This document shows, one piece after another, positions 44,178-52,992 of a stretch of DNA of 64,000 nt (positions are counted from its first letter, which is position 1; each line of letters opens with the position of its first letter). The DNA is from Haemophilus parahaemolyticus (GTDB taxonomy: Bacteria > Pseudomonadota > Gammaproteobacteria > Enterobacterales > Pasteurellaceae): assembly GCF_002015035.1 (NCBI RefSeq), contig NZ_MUXY01000001.1:549899-613898 (forward strand), written 5' to 3'. The notes under the pieces are model-generated. The model saw nothing but the letters and a program-made list of their open reading frames with translations. It was not told the DNA's origin and did no database searches. The position numbers were made by a program, and so were the translations under genes.

Positions 44178-45527
44178 ATGTCTAAACTTTCTGTAGCTAA
44201 ATTTGGTGGTACAAGTGTCGCTAATTTCGAAGCGATGTCATTATGTGCAAATATTGTAACTCAAGATCCAAACACTCGAGTGGTAGTATTATCTGCCTCT
44301 GCAGGTGTAACCAACTATTTAGTTGAGCTCGCAAACGGTTGCGAGAAGGAACGTCGCGATGAAATCATCGAAACTGTTCGCACAATTCAATATAACATTA
44401 TCGAAAAATTACAACATCAATCAGAAATTTCAGCTCAAATTGATAAATTATTAGCTCGCATTGAAGCTCTTGCCGAATCAGCAAGCCTTGCTACTTCAAC
44501 TGCACTTGCGGATGAACTCATCTCTCACGGCGAGATGATGTCTACTAAAATCTTCACTCAATTATGTGCAGAACGTAACTATCCTGCTGTTTGGGTCGAT
44601 GTGCGTGAAATCGTGGCGACGAACAGCCACTATGGTAAAGCAGCACCAAACGATGAAAAAACCAAATTACAATCTGATACAATTTTAAAACCGCTTATTG
44701 CAGAAGGTAAAGTAGCAATTACACAAGGCTTTATCGGTCGTGATGCCGAAGGTAAAACTACTACATTAGGTCGTGGTGGCTCAGACTACTCTGCTGCACT
44801 TTTAGCAGAGGTATTAAACGCAGATGATGTGTTAATCTGGACTGACGTACCAGGCATCTACACTACAGATCCTCGCGTTGAACCAAATGCAAAACGTATC
44901 GATACAATGGCATTTAACGAAGCGGCTGAAATGGCAACCTTTGGTGCGAAAGTACTTCATCCTGCAACCTTATTACCTGCTGTGCGTAGTAATATCCCGG
45001 TATTCGTTGGTTCAAGCAAAGCACCAGAACAGGGCGGTACTTGGGTAACGCGTGATCCACAACCTCGTCCAACTTTCCGTGCAATTGCTTTACGTCGTAA
45101 TCAAACCTTGCTCACACTTTCAAGCCTTTCAATGCTTCACGCTAAAGGTTTCTTAGCAAATGTGTTCGCAATTTTAGCAAAACACAACATTTCTGTAGAT
45201 GTGATTACCACATCAGAAGTAAGCATCGCATTAACATTAGATAAAACAGGTTCAGCTTCAACAGGAGCAGAAATGCTTTCTCAAGATTTATTAGATGAAT
45301 TAAGAGAACTCTGCCACGTTCATGTAGAAAACGATCTCGCTTTAGTCGCCATTATTGGTAATAATCTACACACCCAAGCTGGTGTGGCAAAACAGTTATT
45401 CCACCAATTAGAAGGTTTTAACATCCGATTAATCAGCTATGGTGCAAGCACAAATAACGTTTGCACCCTTGTGAAAAATGATGAAGCAGATAATGTTGTA
45501 CGTGCATTACACGCTGGAGTTTTCTAA
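44178..45527 (+). CDS. lysC: Lysine-sensitive aspartokinase III
   Basis: Phosphorylates aspartate, the first step towards lysine, threonine, methionine and diaminopimelate. The 449-aa length equals E. coli LysC. Motifs: VAKFGGTSV at the N-terminus, TLGRGGSDYSAALLA and WTDVPGIYTTDPR in the kinase domain, and two C-terminal ACT domains (GFLANVFAILAKHNISVDVI; LVAIIGNNLHTQAGVAKQLF) that bind lysine. Single-function, with no homoserine dehydrogenase domain. Shine-Dalgarno AGGAAA. Control is by the upstream riboswitch and, by analogy, lysine feedback. A strong terminator follows. Confidence 0.96.
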   Translation: MSKLSVAKFGGTSVANFEAMSLCANIVTQDPNTRVVVLSASAGVTNYLVELANGCEKERRDEIIETVRTIQYNIIEKLQHQSEISAQIDKLLARIEALAESASLATSTALADELISHGEMMSTKIFTQLCAERNYPAVWVDVREIVATNSHYGKAAPNDEKTKLQSDTILKPLIAEGKVAITQGFIGRDAEGKTTTLGRGGSDYSAALLAEVLNADDVLIWTDVPGIYTTDPRVEPNAKRIDTMAFNEAAEMATFGAKVLHPATLLPAVRSNIPVFVGSSKAPEQGGTWVTRDPQPRPTFRAIALRRNQTLLTLSSLSMLHAKGFLANVFAILAKHNISVDVITTSEVSIALTLDKTGSASTGAEMLSQDLLDELRELCHVHVENDLALVAIIGNNLHTQAGVAKQLFHQLEGFNIRLISYGASTNNVCTLVKNDEADNVVRALHAGVF

Positions 45528-45550
45528 TCTTTTTTAGAGAGTTAAGAAAA

Positions 45551-45579
45551 TGAGATAGACTAGATATTAGTCTATCTCA
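45551..45579. terminator. Bidirectional terminator between lysC and sanA
   Basis: Perfect 12-bp stem TGAGATAGACTA / TAGTCTATCTCA (45551-45562 with 45568-45579), 5-nt loop, with TTTATTTTTA following on the plus strand. It serves both converging genes. Confidence 0.9.
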
Positions 45580-45586
45580 TTTATTT

Positions 45587-46273
45587 TTATCTCACTTCTT
45601 TTCCTTTTTCTAAAGTTTCAGGCTGCCTATCTAGTATATAATCCAATACCATGCCCGCTCGTGCAAAAAACTCTCTTATTCGCACTTTAAAATGTCCTTC
45701 TGGATATTTTGCGACAAAACAAACCGAATCAATATTTCTTGTTTTCGCTATAAACATCGCTCGTTCACAATGAAAACGCTGACTAACCACTACAAATGGT
45801 GGTAATCGAAATACTTTATCAGCTCGAATAACCGAATCTAAGGTGCGATAACCTGCAAAATCTTGCTGAATTTGCACCGCTTGCACTCCCTGTCTTAGGA
45901 GATCATTCGCCATTACCCGTGGTTCATTATAGTAAGGTGTTTTGTTATCGCCACTAACCCAAAGTTGTTGTACTTTTCCTTGTTTAATCAAGTCTCGTGC
46001 AGTTTCAATCCGGTATTTATAATAGAGATTGGGTGCACCTGTAGTGTAATATTTCGCAGTGCCAAGCACCACTGCTGTCCGATAATTAGGTAGTTTATTG
46101 ATGTCAGTATAAATACGATCTCGCACCCAATAGCTTGTTGTAATATCAATTACGATCAGCAAAAAACTCAGTGCAATAAGCATCCAAAACCCATATTTTA
46201 AGGTAACCCAAAATGTTTTTTGAACAAGATCTAAACGAGCTCTAATGATGTTATTTTGGAATAGGTTAAACAT
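45587..46273 (-). CDS. sanA: SanA-like membrane protein (DUF218)
   Basis: Inner-membrane protein linked in E. coli to envelope barrier function (vancomycin exclusion at high temperature). From ATG 46273 it has 228 aa: a short cytoplasmic start, one membrane helix at about residues 27-47 (GFWMLIALSFLLIVIDI), then a periplasmic DUF218 domain with YRTAVVLGTAKYYTTGAPN, LWVSGDNKTPYYNEP, DFAGYRTLDSVIRA and FVVVSQRFHCERAMFIA. Length and motifs match SanA rather than the longer YdcF/ElyC proteins. Convergent with lysC; upstream spacer shared with metX. Confidence 0.88.
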   Translation of the reverse strand: MFNLFQNNIIRARLDLVQKTFWVTLKYGFWMLIALSFLLIVIDITTSYWVRDRIYTDINKLPNYRTAVVLGTAKYYTTGAPNLYYKYRIETARDLIKQGKVQQLWVSGDNKTPYYNEPRVMANDLLRQGVQAVQIQQDFAGYRTLDSVIRADKVFRLPPFVVVSQRFHCERAMFIAKTRNIDSVCFVAKYPEGHFKVRIREFFARAGMVLDYILDRQPETLEKGKEVR

Positions 46274-46343
46274 AATCAATCACAATTTATAATGGCTTAA
46301 ACCGATTTTATTGAACTCACTTTAAAATAACAAGTTATAGATT

Positions 46344-46367
46344 AGCTTTCTAGACGTTTAGATGGCT
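46344..46367 (+). promoter_or_regulatory. Tandem Met boxes (MetJ operator) before metX
   Basis: Three adjacent 8-mers, AGCTTTCT, AGACGTTT and AGATGGCT, match the AGACGTCT consensus at 5, 6 and 6 of 8 positions. They abut a good promoter upstream of a methionine gene, so MetJ control is likely though not proved. Confidence 0.5.
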
Positions 46368-46375
46368 AAAATTTC

Positions 46376-46404
46376 TTGACAAACTACCCTGCTATCGCTA
46401 CCTT
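46376..46404 (+). promoter_or_regulatory. metX promoter
   Basis: TTGACA (46376-46381), 17-bp spacer, TACCTT (46399-46404). It is about 60 bases before the metX ATG and just after the Met boxes. Confidence 0.65.
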
Positions 46405-46462
46405 ACGCATATTTCATCTCGCAAGCGGTAAAATTCTGCTTTATTTTGCAAATCAAGGTTAT

Positions 46463-47533
46463 ATGGCACAAAGTATCACATTATTTGAGGATAAACCTCT
46501 CTCATTGGCACTCGGGGGCGAGCTTTCGCCTGTTCAGGTGGCATACCAAACCTATGGCACATTAAACGCAGAAAAAAACAATGCAATACTACTCTGCCAC
46601 GCACTCACAGGCGATGCAGAGCCTGCACTTTCTGGTATGGATAAAGGCTGGTGGCAAGATTTTATCGGCCCAAATCTTGCATTTGATACCAATAAATACT
46701 TTTTTATTTGCTCAAATGTTCTCGGTGGCTGTAAAGGCACAACAGGGCCCTCTTCACTCCATCCGAGCACTGGGAAACCTTACGGCAGCCAATTTCCTCT
46801 CATCTTGGTGCAAGATATTGTAAAAGTTCAAAAAGCCTTGATTGATGCATTAGGTATTTCCCACTTGCACGCAGTTATCGGTGGCTCTTTCGGTGGTATG
46901 CAAGCCACCCAATGGGCGATTGATTACCCTGATTTTATTGATAATGTTATCAATCTTTGCTCTTCGCTTTCAATGAGTGCCGAAGCTATTGGTTTTAACC
47001 ACGTGATGCGTCAAGCAATCATTAACGATCCACATTATAATAACGGTGATTATTACGATGGTATAGCCCCCGACAATGGCTTAAAAATTGCTCGAATGTT
47101 AGGAATGCTAACCTATCGAACCGATATACAGCTCGCCAAAGCATTTGGACGTGAAACCAAGCAAAATGGGCAATTCTGGGGCGATCATTTTCAAGTAGAA
47201 TCCTACTTAAGCTATCAAGGTGTGAAATTCTTAGATCGTTTTGATGCCAACAGCTACTTACATTTATTACGTGCATTAGATCTTTATGATCCTGCATTTA
47301 ATTATCCAAATTTAAATACCGCTTTAGCTAAAATTAAAGCAAATTATACCTTAATTGCGATTACTAGCGATCAGCTTTTCAAATTGCGAGATGTACAAAA
47401 AAGCCGCCAGCAATTACAAGATGCAGGAGTAAATTTAAACTATCATGAGCTTAACTCAAACTTTGGGCACGACTCATTCTTGGTTGATTATGCTTTTTTT
47501 GAGCCATTGATTAAGCAAGCACTGAATGGGTAA
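46463..47533 (+). CDS. metX: Homoserine O-acetyltransferase
   Basis: Acetylates homoserine from acetyl-CoA, feeding methionine synthesis (the MetX route instead of enteric MetA). From ATG 46463 (Shine-Dalgarno AAGG) the protein has 356 aa: [16 protein letters not shown], the nucleophile elbow GGSFGGMQ (Ser142), and the catalytic Asp and His, the latter in [13 protein letters not shown]. An in-frame extension to 46376 would begin inside the promoter, so it is excluded. It depends on the aspartate branch started by lysC 900 bp upstream. Confidence 0.95.
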   Translation: MAQSITLFEDKPLSLALGGELSPVQVAYQTYGTLNAEKNNAILLCHALTGDAEPALSGMDKGWWQDFIGPNLAFDTNKYFFICSNVLGGCKGTTGPSSLHPSTGKPYGSQFPLILVQDIVKVQKALIDALGISHLHAVIGGSFGGMQATQWAIDYPDFIDNVINLCSSLSMSAEAIGFNHVMRQAIINDPHYNNGDYYDGIAPDNGLKIARMLGMLTYRTDIQLAKAFGRETKQNGQFWGDHFQVESYLSYQGVKFLDRFDANSYLHLLRALDLYDPAFNYPNLNTALAKIKANYTLIAITSDQLFKLRDVQKSRQQLQDAGVNLNYHELNSNFGHDSFLVDYAFFEPLIKQALNG

Positions 47534-47554
47534 ACAACACGTCAATTATGTAAA

Positions 47555-47598
47555 GAAATCGTTTTCCTATCACTAAAATCGGAAATTTTCGCTATAAT
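47555..47598 (+). promoter_or_regulatory. purR promoter region with possible PurR box
   Basis: TATAAT at 47593-47598 is a consensus -10, about 35 bases before the purR ATG; the -35 is weak. GAAATCGTTTTC at 47555-47566 agrees with 9 of 12 positions of the PurR core, so autoregulation, known for E. coli purR, is possible. Confidence 0.45.
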
Positions 47599-47632
47599 AG
47601 AGCGTTAATTTTTATTTTTAGAGACAAATATT

Positions 47633-48643
47633 ATGGCAACAATTAAAGATGTAGCGAAATATGCAGGGGTTTCAACAACTACTGTTTCACACGTCATCAA
47701 CAAAACCCGTTTTGTCGCAGAGGATACCACCAAAGCGGTGTGGGATGCAGTACAAGCCCTTAATTATTCCCCAAGTGCCGTAGCACGTAGTTTAAAAGTG
47801 AACACGACCAAATCTATCGGAATGATTATTACCACAAGCGAAGCCCCATTCTTCGCAGAAATTGTGCTCGCAGTGGAAGAGCATTGTTACCGCCAAGGCT
47901 ACTCGCTTTTTTTGTGCAACACGCAGAATAACCCAGAAAAAATCCAAAACCACTTGGATATGTTGATCAAAAAACGCGTAGATGGCATTTTGGTTATGTG
48001 TTCAGAATATACCGAAAAATCACTTGCACTATTTAATGGCACAAACGTACCAATGGTAGTAATGGATTGGGGTACGCATGATGGCAAAAGCGACCGAATC
48101 TTAGATAATAGCTTCGAAGGCGGTTATTTGGCGACTCAGCATTTAATTGAAAACGGTCATAAAAAAATTGGCGTAATTGCAGGAAATTTAGAAAAAACGA
48201 CCGCTAGAACCCGCTTTGAAGGTTTCTTAAAAGCGATGAATGATGCGGGTTTGCCTATTGAAGACAAATGGATTGTCGAGGGCGATTTTGAACCAGAAGA
48301 TGGCTATGAATGTATGAATAATCTGTTCCGCTTAGAAGAATTGCCCACTGCGATTTTCTGTTTTAATGATGTGATGGCGTTGGGGGCAATTTCAGCAATT
48401 ACCGAACGAGGACTTTCTGTACCTAATGATATTTCCATTATCGGCTACGATAATATTCACAACTCACGTTTTTACGCCCCACCATTAACCACTGTGCACC
48501 AATCAAAATCAAGATTAGGCACAAAGGCGTTGGATCTGTTATTAGAGCGAATTAAGAAAGAAGAAACGGCAGCTTTACCACAAACACTTGAGTTTCACCC
48601 TGAGTTAGTGAAACGTCATTCAGTCAAAAACATAAATAGATAA
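47633..48643 (+). CDS. purR: Purine repressor PurR
   Basis: LacI-family repressor that uses hypoxanthine or guanine as corepressor to shut down purine synthesis genes. The 336-aa protein matches E. coli PurR closely at the helix-turn-helix and hinge: [31 protein letters not shown] and [13 protein letters not shown], the last being the minor-groove hinge helix. The ligand domain keeps [32 protein letters not shown] and IIGYDN. A likely target, guaB, is in this window with a near-perfect operator. A dedA-type gene follows 9 bp later in an apparent operon. Confidence 0.96.
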   Translation: MATIKDVAKYAGVSTTTVSHVINKTRFVAEDTTKAVWDAVQALNYSPSAVARSLKVNTTKSIGMIITTSEAPFFAEIVLAVEEHCYRQGYSLFLCNTQNNPEKIQNHLDMLIKKRVDGILVMCSEYTEKSLALFNGTNVPMVVMDWGTHDGKSDRILDNSFEGGYLATQHLIENGHKKIGVIAGNLEKTTARTRFEGFLKAMNDAGLPIEDKWIVEGDFEPEDGYECMNNLFRLEELPTAIFCFNDVMALGAISAITERGLSVPNDISIIGYDNIHNSRFYAPPLTTVHQSKSRLGTKALDLLLERIKKEETAALPQTLEFHPELVKRHSVKNINR

Positions 48644-48652
48644 GGAAAGGTA

Positions 48653-49249
48653 ATGGAATTTTTAATTAGCTTTTTTAGTAGTTACGGTTATTGGGCAGTT
48701 TTCCTCGTGTTAATCGCCTGCGGATTTGGCGTGCCAATTCCTGAAGATATTACCCTTGTTTCAGGCGGGGTTATTTCTGGTTTAGGCTACACCAACGTAC
48801 ATTGGATGTTAGTCGTCAGTATGCTTGGTGTATTGATTGGCGATAGCACAATGTATTGGCTTGGTCGCATCTACGGAGAAAAAATCCGCCATTTTCCACT
48901 TATTCGTAACATTATTACCGAAGATCGCTACAAAATGGTGCAAGAACGCTTTGAAAAACAGGGCAACCGCCTCTTATTCTTAGCCCGTTTTTTACCTGGT
49001 TTACGTGCAGTGGTTTATTTAGTTTCAGGCATTACTCGCCGCATTAGCTTTACCCGCTTTGTGTTAGTGGATTTCTGTGCGGCAATTATTTCCGTACCTG
49101 TTTGGGTGTATTTAGGTGATTACGGTGCTCAACAATTAGACTGGTTAAAAGAACAAGTAGAACACGGTCAACACACCATTTTTGCTGTGCTTGGTTTAGT
49201 GGCTATTTATTTTGCCTTTAAGTGGTTTAAAGGACAGAAGAAAAAATAA
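48653..49249 (+). CDS. DedA-family membrane protein
   Basis: DedA proteins are inner-membrane transporters or scramblases tied to undecaprenyl-phosphate or phospholipid recycling and to proton-motive-force and envelope stress phenotypes. The 198-aa protein has GVPIPEDITLVSGG near residue 27 with the conserved acidic residues, GDSTMYWLGRIYGE, RFEKQGNRLLFLARFLPGLR with the essential arginines, and a C-terminal membrane helix ending in KKK. It starts 9 bp after purR, so it should share its mRNA. Confidence 0.9.
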   Translation: MEFLISFFSSYGYWAVFLVLIACGFGVPIPEDITLVSGGVISGLGYTNVHWMLVVSMLGVLIGDSTMYWLGRIYGEKIRHFPLIRNIITEDRYKMVQERFEKQGNRLLFLARFLPGLRAVVYLVSGITRRISFTRFVLVDFCAAIISVPVWVYLGDYGAQQLDWLKEQVEHGQHTIFAVLGLVAIYFAFKWFKGQKKK

Positions 49250-49320
49250 CATCCCCCTACTTAGAAAAGAAAGACTTTTATTATTTAACTTACGAACAAT
49301 ATTGTTATCTATACAACAGA

Positions 49321-50988
49321 ATGAAACTACTTTTCCCATTTCTTTCACTTTATAGCAATCACTCCAGACGTTTGTTGCTAGGCACTATCCTAGCCATTAC
49401 AAGCCTTTCCGCCAGTATTGGACTGCTCAGCCTTTCGGGCTGGTTTTTAGCCGCCTCATTTTTAGTCGGTTCAACGATTTTATTTAACTTTTTCTACCCC
49501 TCTTCAGGAGTGCGTGGCTTAGCGATCGGACGGACAATCTCGCGCTATTTCGAACGCCTAGTCACGCACGATGCCACATTCCGAGTGCTTGCGGAACTGC
49601 GTATTTCCGTCTTTAAAAAACTTATCCCTTTGAGTCCAAGCGGTCTAAATCACTTTAGAAATAGCGAATTGCTAAACCGTTTAGTCGCAGATGTAGATAC
49701 GCTCGACACTCTTTATCTCAACTTACTCTCACCATTTATCAGTGCAATTATGGTGATTACCTTTATGGCGATCGGCTTATCGTTTGTCTCTGGTTTATTA
49801 GCAGTAATTATCTGCGGCACATTGCTTGCCCTACTTTTCATTTTTCCTGCCATTTTCTATCGTTTAGGGCAGAAATCGGGCAAAAAAATCATTCAAGCAC
49901 GGGCAGAATATCGCAGTCAATTTATTGAGTGGGTTCAGCTCAATGCGGAATTTTTGCTCTTTGGCTTAGTTCCACAAATGACCGAAAAGCTTGAAAAAAC
50001 CGAACAAACTTGGCTACATTCACAAAGTAAAGAGAGCCAATTAACGGGCTTTTCAAATGCACTGCTGACCTTTATAAACGGCACCTTAGTGTGCGTAGTG
50101 TTTTTATTGGTTACTACTGCGATTAACGCTTCAAGTGCAGATAACCCTGAAGCCCTTGTGGCACTGGTTATTTTCTGCGTGATGGCATCAGCTGAAATCT
50201 TAATGCCTATTGGCATTTCATTCTTGCATTTAGGTCAGCTCATGACGGCAGCCGAACGCTTAAATGATCTGATTGAACAACGCCCACTTGTAGAGTTTAA
50301 TGGCTCAACCAGATGGCAAAAGATTGCTGAAAATCAACCGCTTGTACGTTTTGAAAAAGTCACTTTCAGCTACCCTTCAAACCATCAAGCTACATTAAAC
50401 GGCCTTTCATTTGAAGTAAAAAAAGGGCAGAAAGTGGCTATTTTAGGCAAAACTGGCAGCGGAAAATCAACCATTTTCCAGTTGCTTAATCGTCATTACG
50501 ATCCAACAAGCGGTCAAATTTTGCTGGCAAATTGCAACGTGGCTGATTACTCTGAAGCAACATTAAGATCACATTTAGTAACACTTAGCCAACGTGTACA
50601 CATTTTCAGTCAGACATTACGTGATAACCTCTTGATGGGAAATCCTCAAGCAACCGATGAGCAACTTAAATTGGTTTTAGAACGGGTGGAGCTTGCTTAT
50701 CTCTTACAAGAACAAGACCTAGATTTATGGCTTGGAGAAGGTGGAAGACCGCTTTCTGGGGGTGAACAACGCAGACTGGGATTAGCTCGCGTGCTCTTGA
50801 GCAATGCAGAATTAGTCTTGCTTGATGAACCGACCGAAGGGTTAGATCGCGAAACCGAGCAACAGATCTTAATGCTTATTTTCGCACACTGCCAAGCACG
50901 CACGTTGCTGATGATTACCCATCGTTTGCAAGGATTAGAACGCTTTGACCGTGTTTATCGAATAGATAATGGGCAATTATTGGCTTAA
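49321..50988 (+). CDS. cydC: Cysteine/glutathione ABC exporter subunit CydC
   Basis: Half of the CydDC heterodimer, which exports cysteine and glutathione (or handles haem) and is needed to assemble cytochrome bd. The 555-aa protein starts LLFPFLSLYSNHSRRLLLG, has six membrane helices with the CydC motif VRGLAIGRTISRYFERLVTH, then an ATPase with Walker A GKTGSGKSTIF, signature LSGGEQRRLGLARVLL and Walker B LVLLDEPTEGLD. No cydD lies next to it, although cydD normally precedes cydC. The Shine-Dalgarno is weak. hflD follows 25 bp later. Confidence 0.93.
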   Translation: MKLLFPFLSLYSNHSRRLLLGTILAITSLSASIGLLSLSGWFLAASFLVGSTILFNFFYPSSGVRGLAIGRTISRYFERLVTHDATFRVLAELRISVFKKLIPLSPSGLNHFRNSELLNRLVADVDTLDTLYLNLLSPFISAIMVITFMAIGLSFVSGLLAVIICGTLLALLFIFPAIFYRLGQKSGKKIIQARAEYRSQFIEWVQLNAEFLLFGLVPQMTEKLEKTEQTWLHSQSKESQLTGFSNALLTFINGTLVCVVFLLVTTAINASSADNPEALVALVIFCVMASAEILMPIGISFLHLGQLMTAAERLNDLIEQRPLVEFNGSTRWQKIAENQPLVRFEKVTFSYPSNHQATLNGLSFEVKKGQKVAILGKTGSGKSTIFQLLNRHYDPTSGQILLANCNVADYSEATLRSHLVTLSQRVHIFSQTLRDNLLMGNPQATDEQLKLVLERVELAYLLQEQDLDLWLGEGGRPLSGGEQRRLGLARVLLSNAELVLLDEPTEGLDRETEQQILMLIFAHCQARTLLMITHRLQGLERFDRVYRIDNGQLLA

Positions 50989-51013
50989 TTTTATTTAATA
51001 GATCAGAATTTTT

Positions 51014-51649
51014 ATGACAAAAAACTACCAAGATATTGCAGTTGCATTTGCTGCGACCTGTCAAGCAGCGACATTAGTACAACAATTTGCACACAAAGGT
51101 TTCGCAAAAGACCGCGAAGATATGGCAATACTGATGAAAAGCTTGCTTGTGACTCAACCTGATTCTACGCTTTCTATCTATGGCGATGATTTGACACGCC
51201 TTAAAACAGGTATAGAAACCGCACTGGCTCAACTTGGCGGAGGCAATGGCAAACTCGATACCGAAATCGGACGATATTGGGTAAGCCTGTTATCACTTAG
51301 CCAAAAACTAAATAAATCGCCAGAATCTAAAACTCAACTTGTACAACGTTTGCAACAAATTGAGCGACAACTTTTGCTTTACGAAGGCGATATTATGGCA
51401 GACCAAATGGTGGCTAATCTTGCCGCCATTTATAGCGACGTGATTAGCCCACTTGGCACAAAAATCCACGTATTAGGTATGCAAGATTACCTCGTTCGTC
51501 CAGATATTCAGCAAAAAATCCGAGCCACTCTACTTGCGGGCATCCGTGCAGGTATTCTCTGGCAACAAGTTGGGGGAACTCGCTGGCAATTTTTGTTTTC
51601 ACGTAAGAAATTGTTAAATCAAATGAAATCGCTTTATCAAATACTTTAA
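51014..51649 (+). CDS. hflD: HflD, high-frequency-lysogenization protein
   Basis: Membrane-associated protein that in E. coli binds phage lambda CII and favours its degradation; its normal role is unclear. The 211-aa all-helical sequence has DIAVAFAATCQAATLVQQFA, LLLYEGDIMADQMVANLAAI and the conserved GILWQQVGG-RWQFLFSRKK end. It is usually next to purB and mnmA; here it follows cydC by 25 bp. AGAATTTTT replaces a normal Shine-Dalgarno. Confidence 0.93.
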   Translation: MTKNYQDIAVAFAATCQAATLVQQFAHKGFAKDREDMAILMKSLLVTQPDSTLSIYGDDLTRLKTGIETALAQLGGGNGKLDTEIGRYWVSLLSLSQKLNKSPESKTQLVQRLQQIERQLLLYEGDIMADQMVANLAAIYSDVISPLGTKIHVLGMQDYLVRPDIQQKIRATLLAGIRAGILWQQVGGTRWQFLFSRKKLLNQMKSLYQIL

Positions 51650-51725
51650 CTCTATTAACAAATCCCCGTTTTAAATTATCAAATTAGTTAATGGGGAATT
51701 TAACTTAGTTATCTAGGACAGCCCC

Positions 51726-52901
51726 TTATTTTTTCACAAACTTCACCGTAATAAACCCAAGCCAACACAATGCCAATATCCCGAGTCCACCACCTATTAG
51801 CCCGATGTATTCCAAACCTAACTGATGAATAACGATACTGCCGAACAGTGCACCTGCTCCAATGCCAACATTATAAATTCCTGAGTAAATGGCAGAGGCA
51901 ACATCCGTCGCATCGGGGGCAAGTTGGAGTACACGCATTTGTAGTGCGATACTCAAACTGGTAATGCCAATTCCCCATAAGAATACGAGCAAGAAAATAG
52001 CAATTTCAAAATGCTTAAGCGGGAAAAGAAGAAGTTGCGGGAGCATCACTAACATCATCGCACAAGCGATAAATTTTCGTGGATTTTTTGTATATAAACG
52101 CCCAAATAAAAAACTGCCCACCACTCCAGCTAAACCAAAAATAAACAACATCATTGTTGCAATTTCAGGAGCGAACTGGCTGACTTTAATAGCAAAAGGT
52201 TCGATATAGCTGTAAGTGGTAAAATGTCCTGAGATAATCATCATCACAAGCAGATAAATCCCAACTAAAAGCAGGCATTTCATCAACACAGGAATGCTTG
52301 CCAATGAGCCTGCGTTTTTACTTGGCAAATGAGGGAGCAATTTCCACATTAACAGCATGACCAACGTTGCAATAATACCAATTACAGCGAAAGTGGAACG
52401 CCAATCCAATGACTGCCCAATCAGTCGCCCTAGCGGTAAACCTAAAATCATCGCCAGTGAGCTACCTAATGCCAACAGCCCCAATGCCTGTTGTTTTTTA
52501 TCTTTCGGTGCAACTCGAATCACGAGTGAGGCGGTAATCGACCAGAAAATGGCGTGTGCCAAAGCAATACCGATCCGAGAGATGAGCAATACCCAGAAAT
52601 TCCACGCTACCACGGAAAGAATATGGCTGACAATAAAGAGAGAGAAAATCGAAAGCAGTAATTTCTTGCGTTCTACCTTTGCGGTAAGTAACATCAACGG
52701 CAACGAGCCGAGAAACACCATCCACGCATACACGGTAATCATCAGCCCAACAATTGCGGTTTCCATCTCAAAACTTAGAGCGATATCTGAAAGTAGAGCC
52801 ACAGGCACAAACTCTGTCGTGTTAAAAATAAATGCGGAAAGCGAAAATGCAAAAACCCGCATTAACGCGAGTTTTCGATAAGATTGTTTGGTCATCATCA
52901 T
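51726..52901 (-). CDS. SotB-like MFS sugar efflux transporter
   Basis: A 391-aa major-facilitator protein with 12 predicted helices. FIFNTTEFVPVALLSDIA in helix 1 and LPLGRLIGQSLDWRSTF between helices 5 and 6 are typical of the SotB/YdeA arabinose/sugar exporter group. The A-motif position has LLTAKVERKKLLL. Three ATG codons in a row begin the gene, with AGGATT upstream. Stand-alone, with a USS-bearing spacer. Substrate cannot be told from sequence; close relatives export pentoses or drugs. Confidence 0.85.
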   Translation of the reverse strand: MMMTKQSYRKLALMRVFAFSLSAFIFNTTEFVPVALLSDIALSFEMETAIVGLMITVYAWMVFLGSLPLMLLTAKVERKKLLLSIFSLFIVSHILSVVAWNFWVLLISRIGIALAHAIFWSITASLVIRVAPKDKKQQALGLLALGSSLAMILGLPLGRLIGQSLDWRSTFAVIGIIATLVMLLMWKLLPHLPSKNAGSLASIPVLMKCLLLVGIYLLVMMIISGHFTTYSYIEPFAIKVSQFAPEIATMMLFIFGLAGVVGSFLFGRLYTKNPRKFIACAMMLVMLPQLLLFPLKHFEIAIFLLVFLWGIGITSLSIALQMRVLQLAPDATDVASAIYSGIYNVGIGAGALFGSIVIHQLGLEYIGLIGGGLGILALCWLGFITVKFVKK

Positions 52902-52992
52902 TAAATCCTAAAAATAAAGCGGTCAAATTTCTCATTCAATTTGCAATGCAAAGAGTAAGAAAAATTCAACTGCTTGTAAACCAGAATTAAGA

